From: Streptomyces sp. YIM 121038
GTDB lineage: Bacteria; Actinomycetota; Actinomycetes; Streptomycetales; Streptomycetaceae
DNA: 64,000 nt
Direction of reading: 5' to 3'
Assembly: GCF_006088715.1 (NCBI RefSeq)
Contig: NZ_CP030771.1
Coordinates: 3,534,001-3,598,000, forward strand
Shown here: positions 27,298 to 36,208 of the stretch, in pieces
How the letters are laid out: each line of letters begins with the position of its first letter
Numbering within the stretch: position 1 is the first letter of the stretch
Position numbers and translations under genes: made by a program
The notes under the pieces: generated by a model
Databases searched by the model: none
What the model saw: the letters and a program-made list of their open reading frames with translations, nothing else
What the model was told of the DNA's origin: nothing

Positions 27298-28722
27298 ATG
27301 CACGATCACCAGCGGCCCGACTCGGGGGTGCCCTCGACGGCTCCCGCGGACCCCTTCGGCCCCGCCGAGCCCCTCGGCGGCGGCCTCAAGCAGCGCCACC
27401 TGACCATGCTGGGCCTCGGCGGCGTCATCGGGGCCGGCCTGTTCGTCGGCTCGGGCGCCGGGATCGCGGTCGCCGGGCCCGGCATCGTCCTGTCGTATCT
27501 GATCGCGGGCGCGCTCGCGATGTGCGTGATGCGGATGCTCGGCGAGATGTCGGCGGCGATGCCCTCCTCGGGCGCGTTCTCCGTGCACGCCGAGCGGGCC
27601 CTGGGCCGCTGGGCCGGGTTCTCGGTCGGCTGGATGTACTGGTTCCTGCTCGTCGTCGTGCTGGCCGTGGAGGCGACCGGGGCGGCGCGGATCGCGCACG
27701 CGTGGGCGCCGGGCGTGCCGCAGTGGGCGTGGGTGCTCCTCTTCATGGTGTTCTTCACCGGCGCCAACCTCGCGGCGGTGAAGAACTTCGGCGAGTTCGA
27801 GTTCTGGTTCGCCGCCCTGAAGGTCTTCGCGATCGTCGCGTTCCTGGTGCTCGGGCTCCTCGCGGTCTTCGGGCTCCTTCCGGACACCGACCCGGTCGGG
27901 TTCACCCACCTCACCGGCGAGGGCGGCTTCCTGCCGCTCGGCTGGGACGGGGTGGTCTCCGGCGTGGTCGTGGTCCTCTTCGCCTTCGGCGGCCTGGAGA
28001 TCGTCACGATCGCGGCCGCCGAGTCCGACGACCCGGTGCGCGCCGTGGCCCGCGCGGTGCGCAGCGCCGTGTACCGCATCCTCTTCTTCTACGTCGGCTC
28101 GATGCTGGTCATCGTGACGGTGCTGCCGTGGACGGCGCAGCAGGCCGGGTTCAGCCCGTATGTGAAGGTGCTCGACTCCATCGGCGTCCCCGCGGCCGGG
28201 ACCCTGATGAACATCGTGGTGTTCGTGGCGCTCCTGTCGTCCCTGAACGCCAATCTGTACGGCGCCTCGCGCATGGTCTTCTCGCTCGCCGAGCGCGGCG
28301 AGGCGCCCCGGGGCCTGCTGAAGGTGGCGCGGGGCGGGGTGCCGCGGCGCGCGGTGCTCGCCTCGGTGGCCTTCGGCTTCGTCTCGGTGCTGCTCAATCT
28401 GAAGTGGCCCGACACCGTCTTCCTCTACATGCTCAACTCGGTCGGCGCGGCCCTCCTCTTCGTCTGGGCGCTGATCGCCGTCTCGCAGCTGCGCCTGCGC
28501 CGCCGCATCGAGCGCGAGGCGCCGGAGCGGCTCACCCTGCGGATGTGGTTCTTCCCCTGGCTGACGTGGGCGGCGCTCGCGGGGATGGGCGTGGTGATCG
28601 CGCTGATGCTGCGCGACGACGGCGCGCGCCCGCAGCTGCTGTGGTCGGCGGGCGCCACGGCAGTGGTGATCGCGGTGGCGCTCCTGCGGGACTGGGCGAC
28701 GCGTCGTACACGCCGTACGTAA
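27298..28722 (+). CDS. Amino-acid permease, APC family, copy 2
   Basis: 474 residues, 12 helices. Start set at the ATG giving MHDHQRPDSG because the long upstream extension of this frame crosses the palindrome and non-coding DNA. Core motifs: LTMLGLGGVIGAGLFVGSGAG, PSSGAFSVHAERALGRWAGF, KNFGEFEFWFAALKVFAI, FAFGGLEIVTIAAAES, LNANLYGASRMVFS. Closer to copy 3 (shared KNFGEFEFWFAALK and SVHAERALG) than to copy 1. There is no strong terminator before copy 3, but a palindrome lies between them. Confidence 0.92.
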   Translation: MHDHQRPDSGVPSTAPADPFGPAEPLGGGLKQRHLTMLGLGGVIGAGLFVGSGAGIAVAGPGIVLSYLIAGALAMCVMRMLGEMSAAMPSSGAFSVHAERALGRWAGFSVGWMYWFLLVVVLAVEATGAARIAHAWAPGVPQWAWVLLFMVFFTGANLAAVKNFGEFEFWFAALKVFAIVAFLVLGLLAVFGLLPDTDPVGFTHLTGEGGFLPLGWDGVVSGVVVVLFAFGGLEIVTIAAAESDDPVRAVARAVRSAVYRILFFYVGSMLVIVTVLPWTAQQAGFSPYVKVLDSIGVPAAGTLMNIVVFVALLSSLNANLYGASRMVFSLAERGEAPRGLLKVARGGVPRRAVLASVAFGFVSVLLNLKWPDTVFLYMLNSVGAALLFVWALIAVSQLRLRRRIEREAPERLTLRMWFFPWLTWAALAGMGVVIALMLRDDGARPQLLWSAGATAVVIAVALLRDWATRRTRRT

Positions 28723-28802
28723 CTCTTCTACGAACGGCGCATGACACCGGTGGGACATCGCGGCCGGAACACCCCGCCGGATCACGTGAGTATGACGAAA
28801 TC

Positions 28803-28818
28803 GTGAAGACGTCTTCAC
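28803..28818 (+). promoter_or_regulatory. Palindrome upstream of permease 3
   Basis: GTGAAGACGTCTTCAC, a perfect 16-bp palindrome 138 nt before the permease 3 start, with the same GTGA-N8-TCAC form as the site before permease 1. Confidence 0.5.
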
Positions 28819-28956
28819 CTTGTGTGAGCGTCGTGTCCGTATACCGGTCAACTGTTCCCTGTGAGCGGTGCCAGTGCTCAGACTGTGCCCCACTTCCCCC
28901 TGTGGTTCCCGCGCGGTTCCTTCCTTCCGTCTCCCCGCTAGCGAACAGGGACGCCC

Positions 28957-30363
28957 ATGTCTCAGACGTCCGTGAAAGACGCACCACCCCAGGCCGACGC
29001 CCCCCTCGGACACGGCCTCAAGCAGCGTCATCTGTCGATGATCGCCCTCGGCGGCGTCATCGGCGCCGGGCTCTTCGTGGGCTCCGGGAAGGCCATCGCC
29101 GCCGCGGGGCCCTCGATCATCCTGGCCTACTCGCTGTCCGGCGCCCTGGTCATGCTCGTCATGCGCATGCTGGGCGAGATGGCGGCGGCCAACCCCGCGT
29201 CCGGCTCCTTCTCCGTGCACGCCGAGCGGGCCCTCGGCCCCTGGGCCGGGTTCACGGCGGGCTGGTCCTTCTGGTTCCTGCTCTGCGTGGCCGTCGGCCT
29301 CGAGGGCATCGGCGCCGCACAGATCGTGCACGGCTGGGTGCCCGGCGTGCCCGAGTGGGCCTGGGTCGCCCTCTTCATGCTGATGTTCTGCGCCACGAAC
29401 CTCGCGGCCGTGAAGAACTTCGGCGAGTTCGAGTTCTGGTTCGCCGCCCTGAAGATCACCGCGATCGTCCTCTTCCTCGCCATCGGCGTGCTGGCGATCC
29501 TCGGCTGGCTCCCCGACACCGACGCGCCGGGCACCGCCAACCTCACCGGGCACGGCGGCTTCATGCCCAACGGCGTGGACGGCCTCATCGTGGGCCTGCT
29601 CGCCTCCGTCTTCGCCTACGGCGGCCTGGAGACGGTCACCATCGCGGCCGCCGAGTCCGAGCACCCCGTCCAGGGCGTGGCCAAGGCCGTGCGCACCGCG
29701 ATGTGGCGGATCGCCATCTTCTACATCGGCTCCATGGCCGTCGTCGTGACGCTGCTCCCCTGGACCTCCGACGAGGTCGCCACCAAGGGCCCGTACGTCG
29801 CCACGCTCGACCACCTCGGCATCGACGGCGCGGGCCAGATCATGAACGTCGTCATCCTGGTCGCCCTGCTCTCCGCGATGAACGCCAACATCTACGGCGC
29901 CTCCCGCATGGCCAACTCGCTCGTGCAGCGCGGCCAGGGCCCGAAGGCCCTGGGGCGGCTCTTCAACGGCGTGCCGCGGATCGCGGTCCTCACCTCGTCG
30001 GTCTTCGGCTTCCTGTGCGTGCTGCTCAGCTACTGGCGGCCCGACGACATCTTCCAGTGGCTGCTCAACACCATCGGCGCGATCATCCTCGTCGTCTGGT
30101 TCTTCATCGCCGCCGCCCAGCTGCGGCTGCGCAAGAAGCTGGAGCGCGAGGCCCCCGAGACGCTCGTCGTGAAGATGTGGCTCTTCCCCTGGCTGACGTA
30201 CGTGGCGCTCGCCGGGATGGCCACGGTGTTCGTCCTGATGGCCCGCGAGGAGGAGACCCGTACGCAGCTGTACTACACGGGCGGCCTGACGCTGCTCCTG
30301 ATGGTCGTGGGCTTCGTACGGCAGAAGATGGCGGAGGGCCGCGAGACGGCGCCGAGCGCCTGA
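28957..30363 (+). CDS. Amino-acid permease, APC family, copy 3
   Basis: 468 residues, 12 helices. Motifs LSMIALGGVIGAGLFVGSGKA, PASGSFSVHAERALGPWAGF, KNFGEFEFWFAALKITAI, FAYGGLETVTIAAAESEHP, MNANIYGASRMANS. Likely proton symport of amino acids. ATG start after CAGGGACG. The upstream 230 nt is A/T-richer and has the palindrome; a 21-bp terminator follows. Confidence 0.92.
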   Translation: MSQTSVKDAPPQADAPLGHGLKQRHLSMIALGGVIGAGLFVGSGKAIAAAGPSIILAYSLSGALVMLVMRMLGEMAAANPASGSFSVHAERALGPWAGFTAGWSFWFLLCVAVGLEGIGAAQIVHGWVPGVPEWAWVALFMLMFCATNLAAVKNFGEFEFWFAALKITAIVLFLAIGVLAILGWLPDTDAPGTANLTGHGGFMPNGVDGLIVGLLASVFAYGGLETVTIAAAESEHPVQGVAKAVRTAMWRIAIFYIGSMAVVVTLLPWTSDEVATKGPYVATLDHLGIDGAGQIMNVVILVALLSAMNANIYGASRMANSLVQRGQGPKALGRLFNGVPRIAVLTSSVFGFLCVLLSYWRPDDIFQWLLNTIGAIILVVWFFIAAAQLRLRKKLEREAPETLVVKMWLFPWLTYVALAGMATVFVLMAREEETRTQLYYTGGLTLLLMVVGFVRQKMAEGRETAPSA

Positions 30364-30380
30364 TCCGACGCGCCCCGCCG

Positions 30381-30426
30381 ACGGCCGGAGGCCCGGTCCA
30401 CATGCGTGGACCGGGCCTCCGGCCGT
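30381..30426 (+). terminator. Terminator of permease 3
   Basis: Perfect 21-bp inverted repeat (30381-30401 with 30406-30426), loop ATGC. Confidence 0.92.
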
Positions 30427-30508
30427 TCCCGCTCCCGGGCGCGCCGGGGCTCGCGACCTAGGGCCAAGGGCTGATCAACTTCCGGCGCCTCCTGCTGCTA
30501 GCCTGCAC

Positions 30509-30525
30509 TTGCACATAGGTCGCAA
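30509..30525 (+). promoter_or_regulatory. Nur (nickel uptake regulator) box upstream of sodF
   Basis: TTGCACATAGGTCGCAA fits the Streptomyces Nur motif tTGCaa-N5-ttGCAA in spacing (TGC-N9-GCA) with 9 of 12 conserved positions, or 10 depending on how the half-sites are scored. It lies 70 nt upstream of the sodF start. Nur with Ni2+ is known to repress the Fe-SOD gene in S. coelicolor. Confidence 0.7.
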
Positions 30526-30594
30526 TAAGAGGTGCGCCGCGGCACCGGGCGATACGGCACGGTCCCCCGCGGAGCACGGTCGGAGGGCTCACTG

Positions 30595-31245
30595 ATGGCC
30601 ATTTACACGCTCCCTGAACTTCCGTACGACTACGCGGCGCTGGAGCCGGTGATCAACCCGCAGATCATCGAGCTGCACCACGACAAGCACCACGCCGCAT
30701 ACGTGAAGGGCGCGAACGACACCCTGGAGCAGCTGGCGGAGGCCCGCGACAAGGACGCGTGGGGCGCCGTCAACGGCCTGGAGAAGAACCTGGCCTTCCA
30801 CCTCTCCGGGCACATCCTGCACAGCATCTACTGGCACAACATGAACAGCCCCAAGGACGGCGGCGGCGGTGAGCCCACCCACGCCGACGGTGTGGGCGAG
30901 CTCGCGGACGCCATCACCGAGTCCTTCGGCTCCTTCGCCAAGTTCAAGGCGCAGCTGACGAAGGCCTCGGCGACGACGCAGGGTTCGGGCTGGGGCGTGC
31001 TCGCCTACGAGCCGCTCAGCAACCGCCTGATCGTCGAGCAGATCTACGACCACCAGGGCAACGTCGGCCAGGGCTCGACGCCGATCCTGGTCTTCGACGC
31101 CTGGGAGCACGCCTTCTACCTGCAGTACAAGAACCAGAAGGTGGACTTCATCGAGGCGATGTGGCAGGTCGTCAACTGGCAGGACGTGGCCAAGCGCTAC
31201 GAGGCCGCCAAGCAGCGCGTGAACAGCCTGCTGCTGGCCCCCTGA
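30595..31245 (+). CDS. sodF: Iron (Fe/Zn)-type superoxide dismutase
   Basis: 216 residues of the Fe/Mn SOD family; dismutes superoxide in the cytosol. Metal ligands by homology are His28 (IELHHDKHH), His76 (LHSIYWHNM) and the Asp and His of [12 protein letters not shown]. The start is the ATG of [13 protein letters not shown], preceded by GGAGGG; the longer frame crosses the Nur box and promoter. Streptomyces normally have nickel SodN and iron SodF, switched by Nur, so the upstream Nur-type box supports the iron enzyme assignment. Followed by a shared terminator with the convergent DsbA-like gene. Confidence 0.95.
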   Translation: MAIYTLPELPYDYAALEPVINPQIIELHHDKHHAAYVKGANDTLEQLAEARDKDAWGAVNGLEKNLAFHLSGHILHSIYWHNMNSPKDGGGGEPTHADGVGELADAITESFGSFAKFKAQLTKASATTQGSGWGVLAYEPLSNRLIVEQIYDHQGNVGQGSTPILVFDAWEHAFYLQYKNQKVDFIEAMWQVVNWQDVAKRYEAAKQRVNSLLLAP

Positions 31246-31314
31246 CGCCGCCTCCTCCCGATACGTCCTGCCTCGTGATCGTCTTCTCAACCTTCGCGTC
31301 GGCAGGCGGATGGA

Positions 31315-31355
31315 CGAAGGGCCCCCGCGAGGACGTGACTCGCGGGGGCCCTTCG
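31315..31355. terminator. Bidirectional terminator between sodF and the DsbA-like gene
   Basis: Perfect 17-bp inverted repeat (31315-31331 with 31339-31355), 7-nt loop. Confidence 0.9.
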
Positions 31356-31371
31356 CCTCGGTCCTCGGCAC

Positions 31372-32028
31372 TCAGTCGAAGATGGGGCCCTGCGTCCTCG
31401 TGCGCTTGATCTCGTAGAAGCCCGGGGTCGAGGCCACGAGCAGGGTGCCGTCCCAGAGCCTGGCCGCGGCCTCGCCCTTGGGGGCGGGGGTGACGACCGG
31501 GCCGAAGAAGGCGATCTGCTCGCCGTCGGCGCCGGGGACGGCGATGACGGGCGTGCCGACCTCCTGGCCGACCTTCTCGATGCCCTCGTTGTGGGAGGCG
31601 CGCAGCTCGGCCTCGTACGGGGTCTCGTCCCAGTGGCCGAGGAGGGACTCGGGCAGGCCGACGTCCTTCAGGGCGCCGGCGACGGCCTCCTTGGTGGGGC
31701 CCTCGCCCTGGTTGTGGATGCGGGTGCCGAGCGCGGTGTAGAGGTCGCCGAGCACCTGCGCGCCGTGCTCCTGCTGGGCGGCGATGACCACGCGGACCGG
31801 GCCCCAGGCCTTGGTCGCCAGCATCTCGCGGTACTCCTCGGGCAGCTCGTCGAGCTTGTTCTCGTTGAGCACGGCGAGGCTCATCACGTGCCAGCTGACC
31901 TCGATGTCACGGACCTTCTCGACCTCCAGGACCCAGCGGGAGGTCATCCAGGCCCAGGGGCAGAGCGGGTCGAACCAGAAGTCGACGGGGGTCTTGCCGT
32001 TCTCGGTGGTCGCAGAGGACGCGGACAT
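31372..32028 (-). CDS. DsbA-family protein, Rv2466c (mycothiol-dependent reductase) type
   Basis: 218 residues, thioredoxin fold with helical insertion. The N-terminal motif is VDFWFDPLCPWAWMTSRW, matching the Rv2466c family (FWFDPLCPWCW in M. tuberculosis from memory) but with Ala26 instead of the second cysteine, leaving Cys23 alone. Cis-Pro loop GTPVIAV. Cytosolic; no signal peptide. A monothiol mechanism with mycothiol would be expected, or a lost/altered activity. ATG start. Adjacent to sodF and divergent from pepN; a redox role next to SOD is plausible but unproven. Confidence 0.85.
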   Translation of the reverse strand: MSASSATTENGKTPVDFWFDPLCPWAWMTSRWVLEVEKVRDIEVSWHVMSLAVLNENKLDELPEEYREMLATKAWGPVRVVIAAQQEHGAQVLGDLYTALGTRIHNQGEGPTKEAVAGALKDVGLPESLLGHWDETPYEAELRASHNEGIEKVGQEVGTPVIAVPGADGEQIAFFGPVVTPAPKGEAAARLWDGTLLVASTPGFYEIKRTRTQGPIFD

Positions 32029-32175
32029 GTCTCTCCCTAGGGAATGTGTGCGAAGCCTGGCCAGGGCAACGTCGGGGGTGTGGCAGGGCATTCCCGGATG
32101 TCCGCCGACCGGGGCACGTGCGAGGATCAGAGGCATTCGAACGAGAGTCATGCGAGCCACGAGGGAGTGCCGCCC

Positions 32176-34755
32176 GTGCCCGGTGAGAATCTGTCCCGCG
32201 ACGAGGCCCAGGAGCGGGCCGCGCTGTTGTCCGTCGACGGGTACGAGGTCTTCCTCGACCTGCGGTCGGCGGTCGGCGACAGCCAGGAAGGCGACACCAC
32301 GCCGCGCACCTTCCGCTCCGTCACGACGATCCGCTTCCGCTGCGCCGAGCCGGGCGCGGCGAGCTTCGCGGACCTGGTCGCCCCGAGCGTCACGGCCGTC
32401 TCGCTGAACGGCAAGGACCTCGACCCGTCCGAGGTCTTCGACGGCAGCCGCATCGCGCTGGAGGACCTGCGCGAGGAGAACGAGCTGGTGGTGGACGCCC
32501 AGTGCGCCTACAGCCGCACCGGCGAGGGCATGCACCGCTTCGTCGACCCGGAGGACGGCGAGGTCTATCTCTACACGCAGTACGAGCCCGCGGACTCCCG
32601 CCGCGTGTTCGCGAACTTCGAGCAGCCCGACCTGAAGGCCCCCTTCCGCTTCTCCGCACGGGCCCCCGAGGGGTGGACGGTGTGGAGCAACGGCGCGGGC
32701 GAGCAGGTGGACGGGGTCTGGCAGTTCGCCGAGACCAAGCCCATCTCGACGTACATCACGGCGGTCGTCGCGGGCCCGTACCACTACGTGACCGACTCCT
32801 ACGAGCGCGTCTTCGAGGACGGCACCCGGCTGGAGATCCCCCTCGGCGCGATGTGCCGCAAGGGCCTGGCCAAGCACTTCGACGCGGACGACGTCTTCCT
32901 GGTCACCAAGCAGGGCCTGGACTTCTTCCACGACCACTTCGACTTCCCCTACCCCTTCGGGAAGTACGACCAGGCCTTCGTGCCGGAGTACAACCTGGGC
33001 GCGATGGAGAACCCGGGCTGTGTGACCTTCCGCGAGGAGTTCATCTTCCGCGGCAAGGTGACCCAGGCGTCGTACGAGCGCCGGGCGAACGTCATCCTGC
33101 ACGAGATGGCGCACATGTGGTTCGGCGACCTGGTCACCATGCGCTGGTGGGACGACCTGTGGCTGAAGGAGTCCTTCGCCGACTTCATGGGCTCCTTCTC
33201 GATGGTCGAGGCGACCCGGTTCACCAACGGCTGGATCACCTTCGCCAACAACCGCAAGGCGTGGGCGTACCGCGCGGACCAGTTGCCCTCCACCCACCCG
33301 GTCACGGCCGACATCCGCGACCTGGAGGACGCCAAGCTGAACTTCGACGGGATCACGTACGCCAAGGGCGCCTCCGTCCTCAAGCAGCTCGTGGCGTACG
33401 CGGGCCGCGACGCCTTCCTGGAGGGCGCCCGGCGCTACTTCAAGCGGCACGCGTACGGCAACACCCGCCTCGGTGACCTGCTCTCGGTCCTGGAGGAGAC
33501 CAGCGGGCGCGACCTGGCGGCCTGGTCGCGGGCCTGGCTGGAGACGGCGGGGGTCAACTCCCTCACCCCGCAGGTCACCCTGAGCGCGGAGGGCCGCGTC
33601 ACGGAGCTCGCCGTCGTCCAGGAGGCGGCCGAGAGCCACCCGACCCTGCGCCCGCACCGCGTGGCCGTGGGCCTGTACCGCCGCTCGGACACGGGCGACC
33701 TCGTGCGGTACGCCCGCGCGGAGGTGGACGTCGAGGGCCCGCGCACCGCGGTCGCGGAGCTCGTCGGCGCCGAGGCCCCCGAGCTCGTCCTGGTCAACGA
33801 CGACGACCTGACGTACTGCAAGATCCGCTTCGACGAGACCTCGCTCGCCACCCTGCGCGAGCGCCTGGGCGACCTCACCGACCCCCTCGCCCGCGCCCTG
33901 TGCTGGTCGGCGCTGTGGAACCTCACGCGGGACGGGCTCATGCCCGCGCGGGACTTCGTCGGCCTCGTGCTGCGGTTCGCCGGGCGCGAGACGGACATCG
34001 GCGTGCTCCAGATGCTGCACGCCTGGGCGGGCACGGCCCACACGCACTACGCCGCGCCCGGCTGGCGCGAGGAGGGCGGGCGGCTGCTCGCCGAGGGCGC
34101 GCTGCGGGAGCTCAGGATCGCCGAGCCGGGCAGCCAGCACCAGCTGACGTGGGCGCGGTTCTTCGCCTCCGTGGCCTCCTCGGACGCCGACCTCCAGCTC
34201 CTCCAGGGCCTGTTGGACGGCACCGCGAAGATCGACGGCCTGGAGGTGGACCAGGAGCTGCGCTGGGCGTTCCAGCTGCCGCTCGCGGTGCACGGGGTGG
34301 CGGACGAGCGGGCGCTCGCGGCCGAGCTCTCCCGCGACGACACGGCGTCCGGCAAGCGCCACCAGGTCCGCTGCCTGGCCGCGCGGCCGTCGGCGGCGGT
34401 CAAGGCGCAGGCCTGGGCCTCCGTGGTGGAGTCGGACGCGCTGTCCAACGCCCTGGTGGAGGCGACGATCTCGGGCTTCGCCCAGCCCTCGCAGCGGGCG
34501 CTCGTCGCCGAGTACGCCCCGAAGTACTTCGCCGCCATCGAGCGGGTCTGGGCGGAGCGGTCCATCCAGATCGGCATGGACGTGGTGCGGGGCCTGTTCC
34601 CACACCTCCAGGACAGCCCGGAGACGGTGGCCGCGGCCGACGCGTGGCTCTCCGCGCACGAGTCGGCCCCGCCGGCCCTGCGCCGCCTCGTCCTGGAGGC
34701 CCGCGACGACCTGGCCCGGGCCCTGCGCGCCCAGGCCTGCGACGGCACTGCCTGA
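32176..34755 (+). CDS. pepN: Aminopeptidase N (M1 zinc metallopeptidase)
   Basis: 859 residues, usual for actinobacterial PepN. Exopeptidase motif GAMEN (275-279), zinc site HEMAH (309-313) with Glu332 in WLKESFADF (HEXXH-18-E), and the C-terminal ERAP1-like helical domain. Cytosolic; trims N-terminal residues from peptides produced by Clp and other proteases or imported. GTG start at MPGENLSRDEAQ, chosen by the GAGGGAG site 8 nt before and by alignment with the second PepN at 63753, which begins MPGTNLTREEAQ. The open frame extends 44 codons upstream without support. Confidence 0.95.
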   Translation: MPGENLSRDEAQERAALLSVDGYEVFLDLRSAVGDSQEGDTTPRTFRSVTTIRFRCAEPGAASFADLVAPSVTAVSLNGKDLDPSEVFDGSRIALEDLREENELVVDAQCAYSRTGEGMHRFVDPEDGEVYLYTQYEPADSRRVFANFEQPDLKAPFRFSARAPEGWTVWSNGAGEQVDGVWQFAETKPISTYITAVVAGPYHYVTDSYERVFEDGTRLEIPLGAMCRKGLAKHFDADDVFLVTKQGLDFFHDHFDFPYPFGKYDQAFVPEYNLGAMENPGCVTFREEFIFRGKVTQASYERRANVILHEMAHMWFGDLVTMRWWDDLWLKESFADFMGSFSMVEATRFTNGWITFANNRKAWAYRADQLPSTHPVTADIRDLEDAKLNFDGITYAKGASVLKQLVAYAGRDAFLEGARRYFKRHAYGNTRLGDLLSVLEETSGRDLAAWSRAWLETAGVNSLTPQVTLSAEGRVTELAVVQEAAESHPTLRPHRVAVGLYRRSDTGDLVRYARAEVDVEGPRTAVAELVGAEAPELVLVNDDDLTYCKIRFDETSLATLRERLGDLTDPLARALCWSALWNLTRDGLMPARDFVGLVLRFAGRETDIGVLQMLHAWAGTAHTHYAAPGWREEGGRLLAEGALRELRIAEPGSQHQLTWARFFASVASSDADLQLLQGLLDGTAKIDGLEVDQELRWAFQLPLAVHGVADERALAAELSRDDTASGKRHQVRCLAARPSAAVKAQAWASVVESDALSNALVEATISGFAQPSQRALVAEYAPKYFAAIERVWAERSIQIGMDVVRGLFPHLQDSPETVAAADAWLSAHESAPPALRRLVLEARDDLARALRAQACDGTA

Positions 34756-34769
34756 CCGCACCCCCGAAG

Positions 34770-34799
34770 GGCTGGGGCCGCAGCGGTGCGGCCCCAGCC
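34770..34799. terminator. Bidirectional terminator between pepN and the streptogrisin gene
   Basis: 13-bp perfect arms (34770-34782 with 34787-34799), loop GCGG. Confidence 0.88.
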
Positions 34800-34821
34800 C
34801 GGAGGACCGGGAGACCGGGCG

Positions 34822-35898
34822 TCAGCCGATCTGCGCTCCATAGCGCGAGAGCGCGTCCACGACGGGCGCGAAGTAGGTCCGGCCGCCGCTGGAGCAGTTG
34901 CCGCTGCCGCCGGAGGTGAGACCGAGCGCGCTGGTGCCCGCGAACATCGAGCCCCCGCTGTCACCGGGCTCAGCACAGACGTTGGTCTGGATCAGACCGT
35001 TGACCGTGCCCTGGGGGTAGGAGACCGACGCGTTGAGCCGCTGCACGCTGCCGCCGTGCACCTGGGTGGTGGAGCCGCTGCGCTGTACCTGCTCGCCGAC
35101 CACGGCCTGGCGGGCCCCGGTGATCTGCTGGGAGCCGCCGTTGTAGAGGTTGACCTCGCTCGGGTGGGCGACGTTCGCGGTGTACTTCACGATGGCGTCG
35201 TCGCGCCCGGGGAAGCCGTAGTCCTCGACCTGGGCGATCACGGGCCCGCCCCGGGTCTCGGACCAGCTGGTGCCCGCGAGGGAGGCGCAGTGGCCCGCGG
35301 TGAGGAAGTAGGGCTGGCCGCCCTTGACGACGTTGAAGCCCAGCGAACAGCGGCCGCTGGAGCTCCAGATGGCGTCGCCGCCGCGGATGAGGGGCTGGAA
35401 CTTCCCCGCGGTGCGCTCCAGGACCGCCTTGCCGTCCTGGGCCGCCACGCGCTGCTTCAGCCGGTCGAGGGCGGCGCCCCTGACCGTGGAGTCGGCCGTG
35501 ACGACCACCTTGTTGAGGACCGGGTCCGTGGCGCGTGCCGTGCCGGGCACCGCGCGCTCGCCCAGGGCCCGCTGGACGGCGTCCAGTTGGGCCTGGGAGT
35601 GGGCGACCGTCCGCGGCTCGGCTCCGGCGGCGCGGACCCGGTCGGCCGCGGCCTCGTCGAGGACGTTGACGACGAGCTTCTTGGCGGGGGCGTCGTAGTA
35701 GGCGCCCGCGGTGCCGGTGGGGAAGCCGTCGGTCAGGGAGTCGGCGAGCCTGCCCGCCGCGGTGGCGCCGACGGCCTTCGGAGTGGGGTCCTGGGCCGCC
35801 GAGCTGGTGGTCGCCGCGGTGAGGGTGCCCGCGACCAGGGCGGCGACGCCGATGCCGGTGAGGACGAGGCGCCGTGTGGTTGCTCGTGGGGGTGTCAC
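34822..35898 (-). CDS. Streptogrisin-type secreted serine protease (chymotrypsin S1 family) with propeptide
   Basis: 358 residues: signal peptide with RRLVLTGIG core (1 to about 35), propeptide of about 135 residues that should act as folding chaperone, and mature enzyme from about Ile171 (IRGGDAIW) to the end (188 residues). Triad: His203 (TAGHC), Asp233 (GRDDAIVKY) and Ser314 (PGDSGGS). Cys pairs at 184/203 region and 308/335 match the disulphides of this family. Long propeptide and mature start resemble streptogrisin D (SGPD). GTG start with GGAGGT 7 nt before. A secreted protease, likely for nutrient scavenging. Confidence 0.93.
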   Translation of the reverse strand: MTPPRATTRRLVLTGIGVAALVAGTLTAATTSSAAQDPTPKAVGATAAGRLADSLTDGFPTGTAGAYYDAPAKKLVVNVLDEAAADRVRAAGAEPRTVAHSQAQLDAVQRALGERAVPGTARATDPVLNKVVVTADSTVRGAALDRLKQRVAAQDGKAVLERTAGKFQPLIRGGDAIWSSSGRCSLGFNVVKGGQPYFLTAGHCASLAGTSWSETRGGPVIAQVEDYGFPGRDDAIVKYTANVAHPSEVNLYNGGSQQITGARQAVVGEQVQRSGSTTQVHGGSVQRLNASVSYPQGTVNGLIQTNVCAEPGDSGGSMFAGTSALGLTSGGSGNCSSGGRTYFAPVVDALSRYGAQIG

Positions 35899-36208
35899 TC
35901 AGTACCTCCATGGGGGGATGGAGCCGTCCAAGTCGGATGCGGCTCCGGGGAGTTACCGGTTCCTGGCACGGACCGCCGACGGGTTACGTCGCGTTCATGC
36001 CAAGCATCGCGCCGAGTATGACGACGGGGCCGACCGCCCACAAGGGGGTGGCGCGGGAAAGCGGACGCACTCCGTCCCCGCCGCGCGCCCCCCGAACCGC
36101 ACCTTTTCGGTCCTCGAACTCCCGTACTTTAGGACGGGCTTGTCCGGTTTTGTCGACGGGACTGTAACAGCGGTTAGGGGGCGGACCGGCACCGGGAATG
36201 GCCACGGC
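35899..36208. other. Divergent promoter region, streptogrisin / AbiEi-like gene
   Basis: No gene supported. Plus-strand TTGTCC (36140-36145), 17-nt spacer, TGTAAC (36163-36168) is a weak candidate promoter for the AbiEi-like gene. The A/T-richer stretch 36110-36175 probably also carries the protease promoter. Confidence 0.35.

Noticed and set aside
31372..34761. 1129-codon minus-strand frame joining the DsbA-like gene to antisense of pepN
   Set aside because: Only the last 218 residues have family motifs; the rest is antisense to PepN with HEXXH on the plus strand.
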